This document shows positions 17,134-25,353 of a stretch of DNA of 64,000 bases, one piece after another. Position numbers and translations under genes: made by a program. Within the stretch, counting starts at the first letter, position 1. Each line of letters begins with the position of its first letter. The notes beneath the pieces are model-generated. The model was given only the letters and a program-made list of their open reading frames with translations. It was not told the origin of the DNA and made no database searches. The stretch is from Romboutsia sedimentorum (GTDB lineage Bacteria > Bacillota > Clostridia > Peptostreptococcales > Peptostreptococcaceae): the NCBI RefSeq assembly GCF_030131845.1, contig NZ_JASKYM010000002.1, positions 1-64,000 on the forward strand, given 5' to 3'.

Positions 17134-19254
17134 ATGTCAAAGAAAAAAAGTATAGCAATGGCAATGGCAGTTGCAACAGTAGCTACTACAGCTGCACCAG
17201 CTTTTGCAGCACCAATCCACAGAGCGGTAGTAGATTCTACAAATGAAACAGCAATAAATGAAATGAAAGAAAAAGCATACAAAATGTTCCAAAAGAAATT
17301 TACAGAGAATGTGAATTCATTACAAACTGTAAATAAAGCTGGAACAAATGCATACACTGTACAATTACAAGTTGCTACATTAGAAAATGTAACAATAGGA
17401 GGTGCAGTAAATCCAACTAATTATGCAGATTTCGTAAAAGAACTTGATAAGTTAGTTGCTGATTTAAAAGAAGGACAAAAAATATTAGTAACATCTACAT
17501 TCAATGGTAGAGAATTAACAGATGGACAAATAGTTGACTGGAAAGAAACTAAATTAGCAGACGTTACTGCAGATGAATTAGGTTTCACAGAAGGAACAGA
17601 TGTTGGAACATTCAAGGCTGATAAATTAGCTGATGGAACTCCAATCGCTAAGATAAGAATATCAGATGATAATAAAGACGAAAAAAGATATATAACTGTT
17701 AAGGCAGGAGATGCTAAATTAGATTTAGATAAGCCTGTATATAAACAAGTAAATGGACACTACGTAGATAAAGATGGAAACTCTATAGCTAAAGTTGATA
17801 ATACAATAGCAACACCAGTATTAGCAAATGGTGTTATAGAAGGATATCAAGCTGCAATGACAACACCTGCAGATGCAGTAGTAGAGAGAGATGCTATACT
17901 TAAAGATGCATCATCTGTACAAAACAAAGACATGGTAGTAAGTGATATATATGAAGTTGAAACAGGAAGACTTACTGTAGATGGTAATGAACTTGCGAAA
18001 ACTATCATGAATCAAAGAGACCATGATGATGATAAAGAAAATGTTGTAATAACTGCAACTGATAAAGATGGAGTTGAGTACACTTATACAGGTGGAAAAT
18101 TTGTAGATGCAACTGTAGCTGCTAATGAGCTAGTTGAAGCAAATGCTTCAAATGTTAAGTTTACATTCCAAAAAACAGATAAAGTAGAAGCTACTCCAGC
18201 TAATACTAAATGGGAAACTGTATCTACAGTAACTGTTAAAGGTGAAAGAAAAGCTCCATTATCTCATATCCTTGATATGGTTAAAGGGAAATTAGATATA
18301 TATACTGCAGCTGGTATGGATAGATACAAGACTGCTGTAGAAGTAAGTAAAGCATTTAACAAAGCTGCAAATGTAGTATTAGTATCAGGAGAAGAAAAAT
18401 CTTTAGTAGATGGTTTAACAGCTACTCCTTTAGCTAAAAAATTAAGTGCACCAGTATTACTTACTAAGCAAAATGAAATACCAAAAGAAGTAATAGACCA
18501 ATTAAAAGAATTAGAAACAAAAACTGTTTATATAGTAGGTGGAGAAACAGTAGTATCACAAAACGTTGTTGATACATTACAAAAAACATACGGAATAACA
18601 GTTAAGAGATTAGCAGGAGATAACAGATATGAAACTTCATTAGCTGTAGCTAAAGAATTTACTAAAACAGCGAATGCAGAAGAAGCATTCATAGTTGGTG
18701 GACACGGTGAAGCTGATGCTTTATCTGCAGCTGGTATAGCTGGAGAGTTAAAAGCACCAATATTATTAACTCCAGCAGAAGGAATAAATAAGGATGTAGA
18801 ATTATTCTTAAACACTAAGGTTAATCCTACTGCTAGTGCAAAAGATATAACTGTAATAGGTGGAACAACTGTAGTAAGTGAAAATGCTTACAATCAGTTA
18901 TTAACTATAGATGCAGATGTTAAGAGAGTAGCAGGGGAAAGAAGACAAGATACAAATGCTGCTGTTATAAAAGAATTCTATGCACCATCAGCAACAGTAG
19001 CTGCACCAGTTACAGTTGATAATATGATAGTTGCTAAGGCTGATAATAAAGGTTTAGTAGATGCATTAGGTGCAGGAGCTTTATCAGCTGATAAAGGAAA
19101 TACTCCAGTAGTATTATCAGGAGAAAATTTATCTGATAATCAAGAAGATGTATTAGCTACTGTAAAGGTTGCTGCTGCTGGTAAAAAAGTTCAAGTAGGA
19201 TACGGAGTATCTCAAGCTGTAGCTAAGTTTGTAAAATCTATAGTAAAATTATAA
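17134..19254 (+). CDS. S-layer protein candidate (SlpA-like, CWB2 anchored)
   Basis: A 706-residue secreted protein. The signal peptide ends at ...APAFA (residue about 26). Residues about 27-390 form a displayed region without named domains; about 395-706 hold three CWB2 repeats (GMDRYKTAVEVS..., GDNRYETSLAVA..., GERRQDTNAAV...), which anchor it to the wall polymer. N-terminal display plus C-terminal CWB2 triplet is the SlpA arrangement of C. difficile. Its repetitive, restricted codon choice (GCT/GCA, GTA, AAA, GGA) and long structured leader suggest very high expression. Adjacent 19428 is a diverged paralogue. The SlpA precursor of C. difficile is cleaved by Cwp84; I cannot see whether this one is. 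GGGGAGG before the ATG is the ribosome site. Confidence 0.82.
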   Translation: MSKKKSIAMAMAVATVATTAAPAFAAPIHRAVVDSTNETAINEMKEKAYKMFQKKFTENVNSLQTVNKAGTNAYTVQLQVATLENVTIGGAVNPTNYADFVKELDKLVADLKEGQKILVTSTFNGRELTDGQIVDWKETKLADVTADELGFTEGTDVGTFKADKLADGTPIAKIRISDDNKDEKRYITVKAGDAKLDLDKPVYKQVNGHYVDKDGNSIAKVDNTIATPVLANGVIEGYQAAMTTPADAVVERDAILKDASSVQNKDMVVSDIYEVETGRLTVDGNELAKTIMNQRDHDDDKENVVITATDKDGVEYTYTGGKFVDATVAANELVEANASNVKFTFQKTDKVEATPANTKWETVSTVTVKGERKAPLSHILDMVKGKLDIYTAAGMDRYKTAVEVSKAFNKAANVVLVSGEEKSLVDGLTATPLAKKLSAPVLLTKQNEIPKEVIDQLKELETKTVYIVGGETVVSQNVVDTLQKTYGITVKRLAGDNRYETSLAVAKEFTKTANAEEAFIVGGHGEADALSAAGIAGELKAPILLTPAEGINKDVELFLNTKVNPTASAKDITVIGGTTVVSENAYNQLLTIDADVKRVAGERRQDTNAAVIKEFYAPSATVAAPVTVDNMIVAKADNKGLVDALGAGALSADKGNTPVVLSGENLSDNQEDVLATVKVAAAGKKVQVGYGVSQAVAKFVKSIVKL

Positions 19255-19304
19255 TTAGATATATTAATTTAGATTTGAATTTTATATAAATTAGCATGAT
19301 AAAT

Positions 19305-19343
19305 AAAAGGTGTTGGTATTTAAATATATCAACACCTTTTTTA
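19305..19343 (+). terminator. Terminator of the S-layer candidate
   Basis: AAAAGGTGTTG pairs with CAACACCTTTT (19305-19340) and is followed by TTATT. Confidence 0.85.
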
Positions 19344-19389
19344 TTATATAAAACATATACTTATAAAAAATATATGTTATTATACAAAC

Positions 19390-19418
19390 GTGAGAAATAC
19401 GAATATGAGAGATATTCG
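19390..19418 (+). promoter_or_regulatory. GTGAGAAATAC motif, copy 3, with hairpin touching the ribosome site
   Basis: GTGAGAAATAC at 19390-19400 runs into a perfect stem CGAATAT-GAGAG-ATATTCG (19400-19418). The stem abuts GGAGGA (19418-19423), the ribosome site of the gene at 19428. An alternative structure or a pairing RNA could control access to that site. The motif-plus-stem order is the same as at copies 1, 4 and 5, but no minus-strand promoter fits here. Confidence 0.5.
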
Positions 19419-19427
19419 GAGGAGCAA

Positions 19428-21476
19428 ATGAGTAAGTATAAATACACAAGCATATTAACAATAGTAGGAATAGTAGCTACAACACCATCTAGCTATGCCA
19501 CAGCAGAACATTACGCAGTTATAGATTCAGAGGAACAACAGAGGATATTGGAATTAAAAAAACAAACATATCAATTGTTTAATACAAAATATACTACAAA
19601 TAAAGTCTATATGAATGATCCCAACAAAAGAGGGTGTTCGGCATATAAAATACAAATAGCTGATAATCTAGAAGCGTTAGATAAAGAAGAGTACCTAACT
19701 AGCTATGCACAGTTTGATGAGTTATTTAATGAGAAATATTCAAATTTAAAATACAATCAAAAGATAGTGGTAAAATACTCCACAATAAGTAGAAAATTGA
19801 AAAATGAAGAATTAGTAGACTACAAGGAACTAAAATATAATGGGAACGAGAAAAACGTAATATGGAAGACACTAGCAGATGGTAATAAACAAGGTAAAAT
19901 ACCAATATCACCAGATACAACTACAGAACAAGCTAGATTTATATATGTAAATGTTGGAGATATCTTGCTGGATATAAATAAGCCTGCTTTTAGACAGAAA
20001 AATGGTTACTATATAGATATTAATGAGAATCCTATTAAAAAAGTAGATAAAAATATAATAGAAACTAAAGTAAGTTTACAAAATGGAATTATAGATGGAT
20101 ATTACCAAGATAGTTCAGTAGCTTTAGGACAAGAAGATATAATTCAAAATACAGATGCAATAGTAAAAGATGCAGATGAAATAAGTACACAAGAACTAAA
20201 AGTAGATGATATATATGAAGTAAACTCAGGAAGATTGACTATAAGAGGAAATGAGTTATTAAAAAATATAAATGAAATGAATAAATCTCAATACACAATA
20301 AGGTTTGAAGCTATTGATAAAATAACAGATGAACCAAGAGAAATATATATTGATAAAAGTGACAGTAGCAATATAGCTGTAAGATATGTTGATAATAATA
20401 TAGAAGTAAATTATAAAGATTTATCAAGTATAAACATTATAATAGAAGAAACTACAATGGATAATAAATATAGAATAAACAAGCTTATAATAAAGCCTGT
20501 GAAAAAAGTAGAACTTGACAATATTATTGAATTAATGAAAGAAAAAATAGAGATAAACATATATGCAGGTTTAGATAGATACAAAACTTCAGTACAGGTT
20601 AGCCGAAATACATATAAAAATACTACTGATAATGTAGTGCTTGTATCAGGTGAGGATAATTCACTTGTAGATGGTCTAACATCAACTCCATTAGCATCAA
20701 GTTTAGATGCTCCGATACTTATAACCAAAAAGGATGAGATACCAAATGAAGTTCTAGAAGAAATAGATAGGCTAAATGCTAAGAATATATATATAATTGG
20801 TGGAGAAAATGCAGTTTCTAAACAAGTATATGATAAACTAAAAACACATTATGGTAAAAATATGAAAAGAATATCAGGGAAAGATAGATATGAAACTTCC
20901 TTAGCCGTAGCTAATGAGATTGTAGGAAAAGTAAATCATAAAGTAGATACTTTTATAGTAGCAGGCAATGGAGAGGCAGATGCATTGTCTATATCGTCAG
21001 TAGCAGGCAAAAAACAAGTTCCTATAATTTTGACTAAAAAAGAAGGTCTATCTTATGATAATAAGTATTTTTTAATGGAGAATGCAGATAAAGCATACAT
21101 ACTCGGTGGAAGAAATATTATATCTAATTCTGTAGATGAAGATATACTAGATATAAATATGAGTGTTAGAAGAATATACGGAGAGAATAGAAAAGATACA
21201 AATGCAGCAATTATAAAGGAATTTTATAGTAATGGTAAGGAATTACATAATAATGGAGGGCTTATAATTTCTAAATCTGATAACAAGGGATTTGTAGATT
21301 CTTTATCTGCAGGGGTATTAGGGGCTAAGATGAATGCACCTGTATTTCTTGCGACTGATTCGCTAAGTGAAGAGCAAGGAGATACTTTGCATGACTTAAA
21401 CTCAAAGAAGAATAAGATTCAAGTAGGGTATGGAATATCTAATTTAGTTGCGGAGTTCATTAATTCAATAAAGTAA
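19428..21476 (+). CDS. Second SlpA-like CWB2 surface protein, diverged paralogue
   Basis: A 682-residue paralogue of the protein at 17134 with the same layout: signal peptide (about 1-25, ...SSYATA), a displayed region to about residue 380, then three CWB2 repeats (GLDRYKTSVQVS..., GKDRYETSLAVA..., GENRKDTNAAI...). Matching pieces include HYAVIDS/HRAVVDS, DINKPAFRQKNGYYIDIN/DLDKPVYKQVNGHYVDKD, and DDIYEVNSGRLTIRGNEL/SDIYEVETGRLTVDGNEL. Codon choice is looser and the displayed region more charged, so it is probably expressed less. A frame open from 19296 would add 44 residues, but GGAGGA at 19418-19423 and the signal peptide fix the start at ATG 19428. Confidence 0.82.
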   Translation: MSKYKYTSILTIVGIVATTPSSYATAEHYAVIDSEEQQRILELKKQTYQLFNTKYTTNKVYMNDPNKRGCSAYKIQIADNLEALDKEEYLTSYAQFDELFNEKYSNLKYNQKIVVKYSTISRKLKNEELVDYKELKYNGNEKNVIWKTLADGNKQGKIPISPDTTTEQARFIYVNVGDILLDINKPAFRQKNGYYIDINENPIKKVDKNIIETKVSLQNGIIDGYYQDSSVALGQEDIIQNTDAIVKDADEISTQELKVDDIYEVNSGRLTIRGNELLKNINEMNKSQYTIRFEAIDKITDEPREIYIDKSDSSNIAVRYVDNNIEVNYKDLSSINIIIEETTMDNKYRINKLIIKPVKKVELDNIIELMKEKIEINIYAGLDRYKTSVQVSRNTYKNTTDNVVLVSGEDNSLVDGLTSTPLASSLDAPILITKKDEIPNEVLEEIDRLNAKNIYIIGGENAVSKQVYDKLKTHYGKNMKRISGKDRYETSLAVANEIVGKVNHKVDTFIVAGNGEADALSISSVAGKKQVPIILTKKEGLSYDNKYFLMENADKAYILGGRNIISNSVDEDILDINMSVRRIYGENRKDTNAAIIKEFYSNGKELHNNGGLIISKSDNKGFVDSLSAGVLGAKMNAPVFLATDSLSEEQGDTLHDLNSKKNKIQVGYGISNLVAEFINSIK

Positions 21477-21489
21477 TATACTTAATATC

Positions 21490-21560
21490 TATTTTTTATG
21501 TGTCCTTGGTATGGGCAACAACTTGAAGGTGAAAGTCCATTGAAGGCTCGATTGTATACT
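21490..21560 (+). other. Possible remnant of a group II intron or similar RNA element
   Basis: The non-coding stretch contains GGGCAACAACTTGAAGGTGAAAGTCC. The GGTGAAAGTCC part is reminiscent of the 5' domain I of bacterial group II introns. Nothing else of an intron (domain V, reverse transcriptase) is present nearby. This is a weak resemblance only. Confidence 0.2.
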
Positions 21561-21609
21561 AATTAAATTCTATTATAGGTATATAACAAAATAATAGGAG
21601 CGAAAATAT

Positions 21610-22833
21610 ATGAACATAGAATTATTACTAACTAAAATTTGTGAAATATCGAATAAATACGATTTAATAAATCAAAAAACAGGAAGCTATTTCAATATAT
21701 TTGACATAGCTAACATATCTACAGACGAAGTAACAATATGCAGAGTAATACACGAGTTGCTAGACCCTAAAGGTAGTCACTATCAAGGCGACTTATACTT
21801 AAGATTGTTTGTAGAACATGTTTTAAACCTAGACTTTACAGAATCGGACTATAAAAATGTAAGAGTACATAGAGAGTATATTATTTTAGGAAATAGAAGA
21901 ATAGATTTAGTAATTGAGAGTAACGATGAACTAATACCAATAGAAGTGAAAATTTATGCAGGTGATCAAAATAACCAATGTTTTGATTATTATAATCAAG
22001 CTAAGAATTCAAAAGTGTTTTATCTGACACTACATGGAAGTATTCCAAGTTCTCAAAGTGCAGGAAGCCTTACTCCTATTTATAATGATAGATGTATTGT
22101 AGGCTATGAGGAGATAGTACAACTGTCATTTGAAAATGATATACTTAGTTGGTTAAATAGATGTCTTGAACAACAAGAAACTATTAGAATAGCATCTATT
22201 AGAGAAATTATATTACAGTTAATTTTAGTTATAAGAAGAATTACTAACCTGTTGGTGGAGGATAAAGAAGTGGAGATTTCAAATATTATATCATCATCTA
22301 AATCAAATATGCAAAGTGCTATAGAGATAGAAAAGAGCTTGAAAGCTTGTAAGATAAAGATGATTAAAAAGGTCTTAAATGCTATAGAAGAACGTATAGA
22401 TAAAGCTAACTTAAATAATGCCAATAGTTACGATTACAATGATTTTAAGTTAGTTAATGTGTATTACGATAAAAAGGGTTCAAGTTATCCTGGAATTAGT
22501 TACTATATAAAAAATATAAAAGATGATATTGACCTATGGTTAAGAATTGAAATAGATAGTGTACTTTTTGTAGGATTTTGTACACCTTGTAATAATGTGT
22601 TTAATGGTAAAATGCTAGCTAATGATGAGATAAGAGACGTATTACCTAACTATGAGCCTGAGATTGACGGTTGGTGGATATATTGGGAGTATTTACCTGA
22701 AGATAATGAATCAGAGTGTCCAAATTTTAAAGAGTTCAATGATGCTTATTTTGATTTATTTGATGAGGATAAATTTGATGAATTTATTGATAGATGTGTA
22801 TATAATATTGAAAAATTAATTACATTAAAATAG
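21610..22833 (+). CDS. PD-(D/E)XK nuclease-superfamily protein (PDDEXK_4-like)
   Basis: A 407-residue protein whose N-terminal part matches the PDDEXK_4 type (PF14281), common in phage-defence and accessory regions. The nuclease core is visible: NRRIDLVIES with Asp99, then IPIEVKIYAGDQ with Glu112, Lys114 and Gln120. Residues about 225-407 form a C-terminal domain with two tryptophan-rich strands (GWWIYWEY) that I do not recognise. AATAGGAG lies about 10 bases before the ATG. It stands alone with its own terminator at the start of a rearranged region. Whether it cuts DNA is not shown. Confidence 0.78.
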   Translation: MNIELLLTKICEISNKYDLINQKTGSYFNIFDIANISTDEVTICRVIHELLDPKGSHYQGDLYLRLFVEHVLNLDFTESDYKNVRVHREYIILGNRRIDLVIESNDELIPIEVKIYAGDQNNQCFDYYNQAKNSKVFYLTLHGSIPSSQSAGSLTPIYNDRCIVGYEEIVQLSFENDILSWLNRCLEQQETIRIASIREIILQLILVIRRITNLLVEDKEVEISNIISSSKSNMQSAIEIEKSLKACKIKMIKKVLNAIEERIDKANLNNANSYDYNDFKLVNVYYDKKGSSYPGISYYIKNIKDDIDLWLRIEIDSVLFVGFCTPCNNVFNGKMLANDEIRDVLPNYEPEIDGWWIYWEYLPEDNESECPNFKEFNDAYFDLFDEDKFDEFIDRCVYNIEKLITLK

Positions 22834-22863
22834 TTAAAGTGTTATTTTCTTTAGCTATTTTTT
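22827..22863 (+). terminator. Terminator overlapping a stop codon
   Basis: AAAATAGTTAAAG pairs with CTTTAGCTATTTT (one mismatch) and is followed by Ts. The TAG stop of the upstream gene (22831-22833) lies in the stem. Confidence 0.65.
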
Positions 22864-22920
22864 AATTGAAGTTATTAATTTTTTTATTAAATATAGTATA
22901 GAGTTATCAAGGAGAAAAGT

Positions 22921-23412
22921 ATGGAAATAAGTTTATTAATAGAAGAGTTTATAAAAAACTACGGGAAAGTAAGTATATTTATTATAGTTGCGCTAGAATA
23001 TGCAAATGCTTCGCTACCTAGTGAATTAGTACTACCACTAGTAGGAATATTAGCACTAATAAAAAACAAATATCCTAAGACTAAAAAATCAATAAAAGCG
23101 TCATATAGATGGTTAGCAAAATATGAGAAGATATCGGTAATGTTATCTAGATTAGTCCCATTAGCAAGAACATTTATATCAATAGTAGCGGGAGTAACCA
23201 AGATGAATGTAGTTGAATTTGTGGTTTATTCAGGAATTGGTATAGCGATTTGGAATACTATCCCTATATTTATCGGATATATATTAGAGAATAACATGAG
23301 CTTAATATCTACTATTTTGAAAAATTACTCTAATGTATTAATAGTTATATTAGGTGTAGTTTTTGTTGGTTATATTATATATACACACAAAAATCATAAA
23401 GTAAAAAATTGA
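22921..23412 (+). pseudogene. DedA-family protein with 38-residue internal deletion
   Basis: This 163-codon frame is nearly identical to the intact DedA gene at 26161 but lacks 114 bases, exactly 38 codons. In the intact gene the missing segment is bounded by two copies of the 10-mer TATTAGCACT (26288-26297 and 26402-26411); here only one copy remains, as expected from slippage or recombination between direct repeats. The loss removes the conserved FGSIINYYLGYKFG region, so activity is unlikely although the frame stays open. A ribosome site (AAGGAGAAA) and start are kept. It is a recent partial duplicate that has lost a membrane segment. Confidence 0.8.
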
Positions 23413-23492
23413 TGCCTAGAATAGAATTTATGATAACTTTCAGGATACTATAAATCTAGACAAAAGGGTTACTTTAAAAAAACTTTTCACTA

Positions 23493-23519
23493 TCTAGCAT
23501 TTAATATGCTAGATAGTAT
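23493..23519. repeat. Inverted repeat
   Basis: CTATCTAGCAT-TTA-ATATGCTAGATAG, an almost perfect palindrome of about 12 bases per arm with no T-run. It lies exactly where homology to the region upstream of the GtrII-like gene (6790) begins, so it may mark a junction. Confidence 0.55.
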
Positions 23520-23768
23520 AGCGGAAATTAATAACTTAATATAGATTAGTGAAAGGGAAAAAATACATAACTGTATTTAAGGAGGAAAATGACAAAAAAA
23601 TTTATGCATGAAATTAAGGGTTTTATTAGAAGTAGAAATACTATTTATTGTTTTCTTCCATATAAGTTTAAGTTACGTAAACAAGAAAATAGAACTCAAA
23701 CATTTGTAATGTCGTTTCACTATCCTGATGAAAACAAAGAGCCATGGGTACATTTATGGAAAAGGTAA
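23520..23768 (+). pseudogene. Decapitated copy of the GtrII-like gene start, fused to foreign sequence
   Basis: From about 23520 the DNA matches the region before and at the start of the gene at 6790: both have TAGCGGAAATTAATAA and AATATAGATT upstream. The first 24 codons (from ATG 23589, MTKKFMHEIKGFIRSRN...) differ at only a few positions. Homology then stops and the frame continues with unrelated sequence, including TQTFVMSFHYPDENKEPWV, to a TAA at 23766-23768 (59 codons in all). A new GGAGG ribosome site precedes the start. The unrelated tail resembles protein but I cannot name it. Confidence 0.7.
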
Positions 23769-23781
23769 TAGATAAAATACA

Positions 23782-24069
23782 TATCTCGAGGGGGTTTCTA
23801 ATATGATGAAAAATAAACATTTATCAAGAGTTATATCAAAACAAGGCTTCTATGAATTTAGGCGACAATTAGAATATAAGTGTAAATTCAGAGGGATTGA
23901 GTTAGTTATAGCAGATAGATGGTATCCATCATCAAAGACTTGTAGTCAATGTGGAGAAATTAAAACTGATTTAAAACTTAAAAATAGAATTTACCAGTGT
24001 TCTTGTGGATTTACTATTGATAGATATTTAAATGCAAGTATTAATCTTTCAAACTATAAATTAGCATAA
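23782..24069 (+). pseudogene. Truncated TnpB (IS605/IS1341 type), C-terminal third
   Basis: Only the last 90 or so residues of a TnpB RNA-guided nuclease remain. They begin near GVSNMMKNKHLS and include GFYEFRRQLEYK and RGIELVIADRWYPSSKTCS. The four-cysteine zinc ribbon (CSQCG...CSCG) is intact. The RuvC III motif, normally DRDLNA, reads DRYLNA, so the catalytic Asp is replaced by Tyr. With the N-terminal RuvC motifs also gone, it cannot cut. No TnpA is present. It is followed by the usual 3' element RNA region. Confidence 0.88.
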
Positions 24070-24245
24070 CATCACCAACAAGACAGTGCTAATATGTACC
24101 ATTCGTTGTATGGGAATTTACGATTGCGGAGTGTTATATCAAATGAAAGTAGCTTGTTGTAGTTTGACTTGCAAAATCAGACACGTTGAAACGATAATTA
24201 AACATACTTTATAAAGTTTTATAAGGTTTTGGCAACGGGATTAAG
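24070..24245 (+). mobile_element. Right end of an IS605/IS1341-type element with probable omega-RNA
   Basis: The non-coding stretch just after tnpB is where such elements encode their guide (omega) RNA and carry their right end. It holds several short paired stretches, including ACAAG...CTTGT (about 24077 and 24154), and ends near TTTATAAGGTTTTGGCAACGGG. The guide would correspond to bases beyond the right end, at about 24241. The left end and the rest of the element are missing. Confidence 0.55.
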
Positions 24246-24250
24246 ATTGA

Positions 24251-24454
24251 TATGAAAAAAATGTATATTGTGAATATTGTGATGTATGTAATAATGAAGT
24301 ATTTGTTGAAGCAATTGATGATGAAAATACAAAAATTATAAAAAAGTTAGATAGTATTAAAGATTATTTCAATATTATTCAAGCAAAGTACAATATGATT
24401 ACTTTTTTAGATATAAAGGATTATGCGGTAGATATGTTTAATAAGGTGGTATAA
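24251..24454 (+). pseudogene. Gene fragment with a cysteine cluster
   Basis: A frame without a clear start or ribosome site encodes about 67 residues. It begins YEKNVYCEYCDVCNNEVFVE and ends DYAVDMFNKVV before TAA at 24452. The C-x2-C-x2-C spacing suggests a broken zinc-binding site. It begins where the insertion-element end stops and may be the remains of the gene that the element interrupted. I cannot identify the parent. Confidence 0.4.
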
Positions 24455-24483
24455 GAGAGTGTATCAGATGAAAATAGAATAAT

Positions 24484-24530
24484 AAAGGATATGTAAAAGC
24501 TTAGTTCGAAGCTTTTACATATCCTTTATT
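24484..24530. terminator. Terminator containing the VanZ stop codon
   Basis: A 17-base-pair stem (AAAGGATATGTAAAAGCTT / AAGCTTTTACATATCCTTT) with a short TAGTTCG loop. On the minus strand the last residues and the TAA stop of the vanZ-like gene are inside the hairpin. Confidence 0.8.
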
Positions 24531-25022
24531 TATTATTGATGAAATTGTTAGTCCTATGTATCCACCTAAAGTATTTAGCCATAAATCATCTATTTCACAG
24601 AATCTATATGGTATAAAGCCTTGGATTATTTCTACTCCTAAAGTTATTGAAAATATAATTATTAATGATTTCTTTATATTTTTATTAGTTTTTATAAATA
24701 TAAAAAATCCAAGTGGAACAAATAAAGCTATGTTACCTAAAACTTGATATAGGAAGTATCCAAAGCTGTATTGTGTAAACATCATAATTGAAACTTTTAA
24801 TGGAATTAGGTTATATATTTCAAATTCTTCAAATTTGTACCCAAGCCTTAGTGGAAATATTGTTTGAGATATTATCAGCAGTACTGATAAAAGTAAACCA
24901 AGGTTTATGAATTCCTTTTTATAGTTTATTTGTGAATCATTCATGTAATTAAATAATATTATAGTTGCTAAATAGCAAAATATTAATCCGAAAAATATTA
25001 AGTTTGAAAATTCTATTATCAA
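24501..25022 (-). CDS. VanZ-like family membrane protein
   Basis: A 173-residue protein with four to five membrane spans matching the VanZ-like family (PF04892), named for a teicoplanin-resistance accessory protein of unknown mechanism. Motifs seen are NIALFVPLGFF (about 108-118), the E-x2-Q pair in GVEIIQGFIPYR (about 134-145), and the closing DDLWLNTLGGYIGL (about 150-163). It starts at TTG 25022 with AAGGGG upstream. It stands alone among decayed genes. Resistance to a glycopeptide should not be assumed, since most family members are unconnected with it. Confidence 0.82.
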   Translation of the reverse strand: MIIEFSNLIFFGLIFCYLATIILFNYMNDSQINYKKEFINLGLLLSVLLIISQTIFPLRLGYKFEEFEIYNLIPLKVSIMMFTQYSFGYFLYQVLGNIALFVPLGFFIFIKTNKNIKKSLIIIFSITLGVEIIQGFIPYRFCEIDDLWLNTLGGYIGLTISSIINKGYVKASN

Positions 25023-25353
25023 TGTGATACCCCTTACTAAATTTGATTTCTAATACATTATGAACTAAAAAGTGAAGAGATATACTTAAGGAATATATAA
25101 TGAAAAAGAAAAAGTGTGTAAAACTAGGAGCTTAAAAACCTTGTAAGATAAATATTAGATATTTTTAGGTTTATATAAATAAATATGGTAAAATATAGTA
25201 TGGATATTTAGATTAAAGTAATAAAGACATTTCAAAATTAAATGGGGGTTATTATGAGTAGAATTTGGTTATTTATATTTGATTATGTAAATTATAAAAA
25301 ATAGATAATAAGTAATTTTCAATACGAGATAAATGCTACAGGAGGAATAAAAA
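25023..25353. other. Intergenic region with a possible 16-residue leader peptide
   Basis: About 330 bases lie between the divergent vanZ-like and cpsB-like genes. A weak stem AAACCT...AGGTTT spans about 25136-25172. A tiny frame at 25254-25304 encodes MSRIWLFIFDYVNYKK with GGGGG placed just upstream, so it could be translated. It has no terminator or obvious attenuator pairing downstream. Nothing else is recognisable. Confidence 0.25.
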
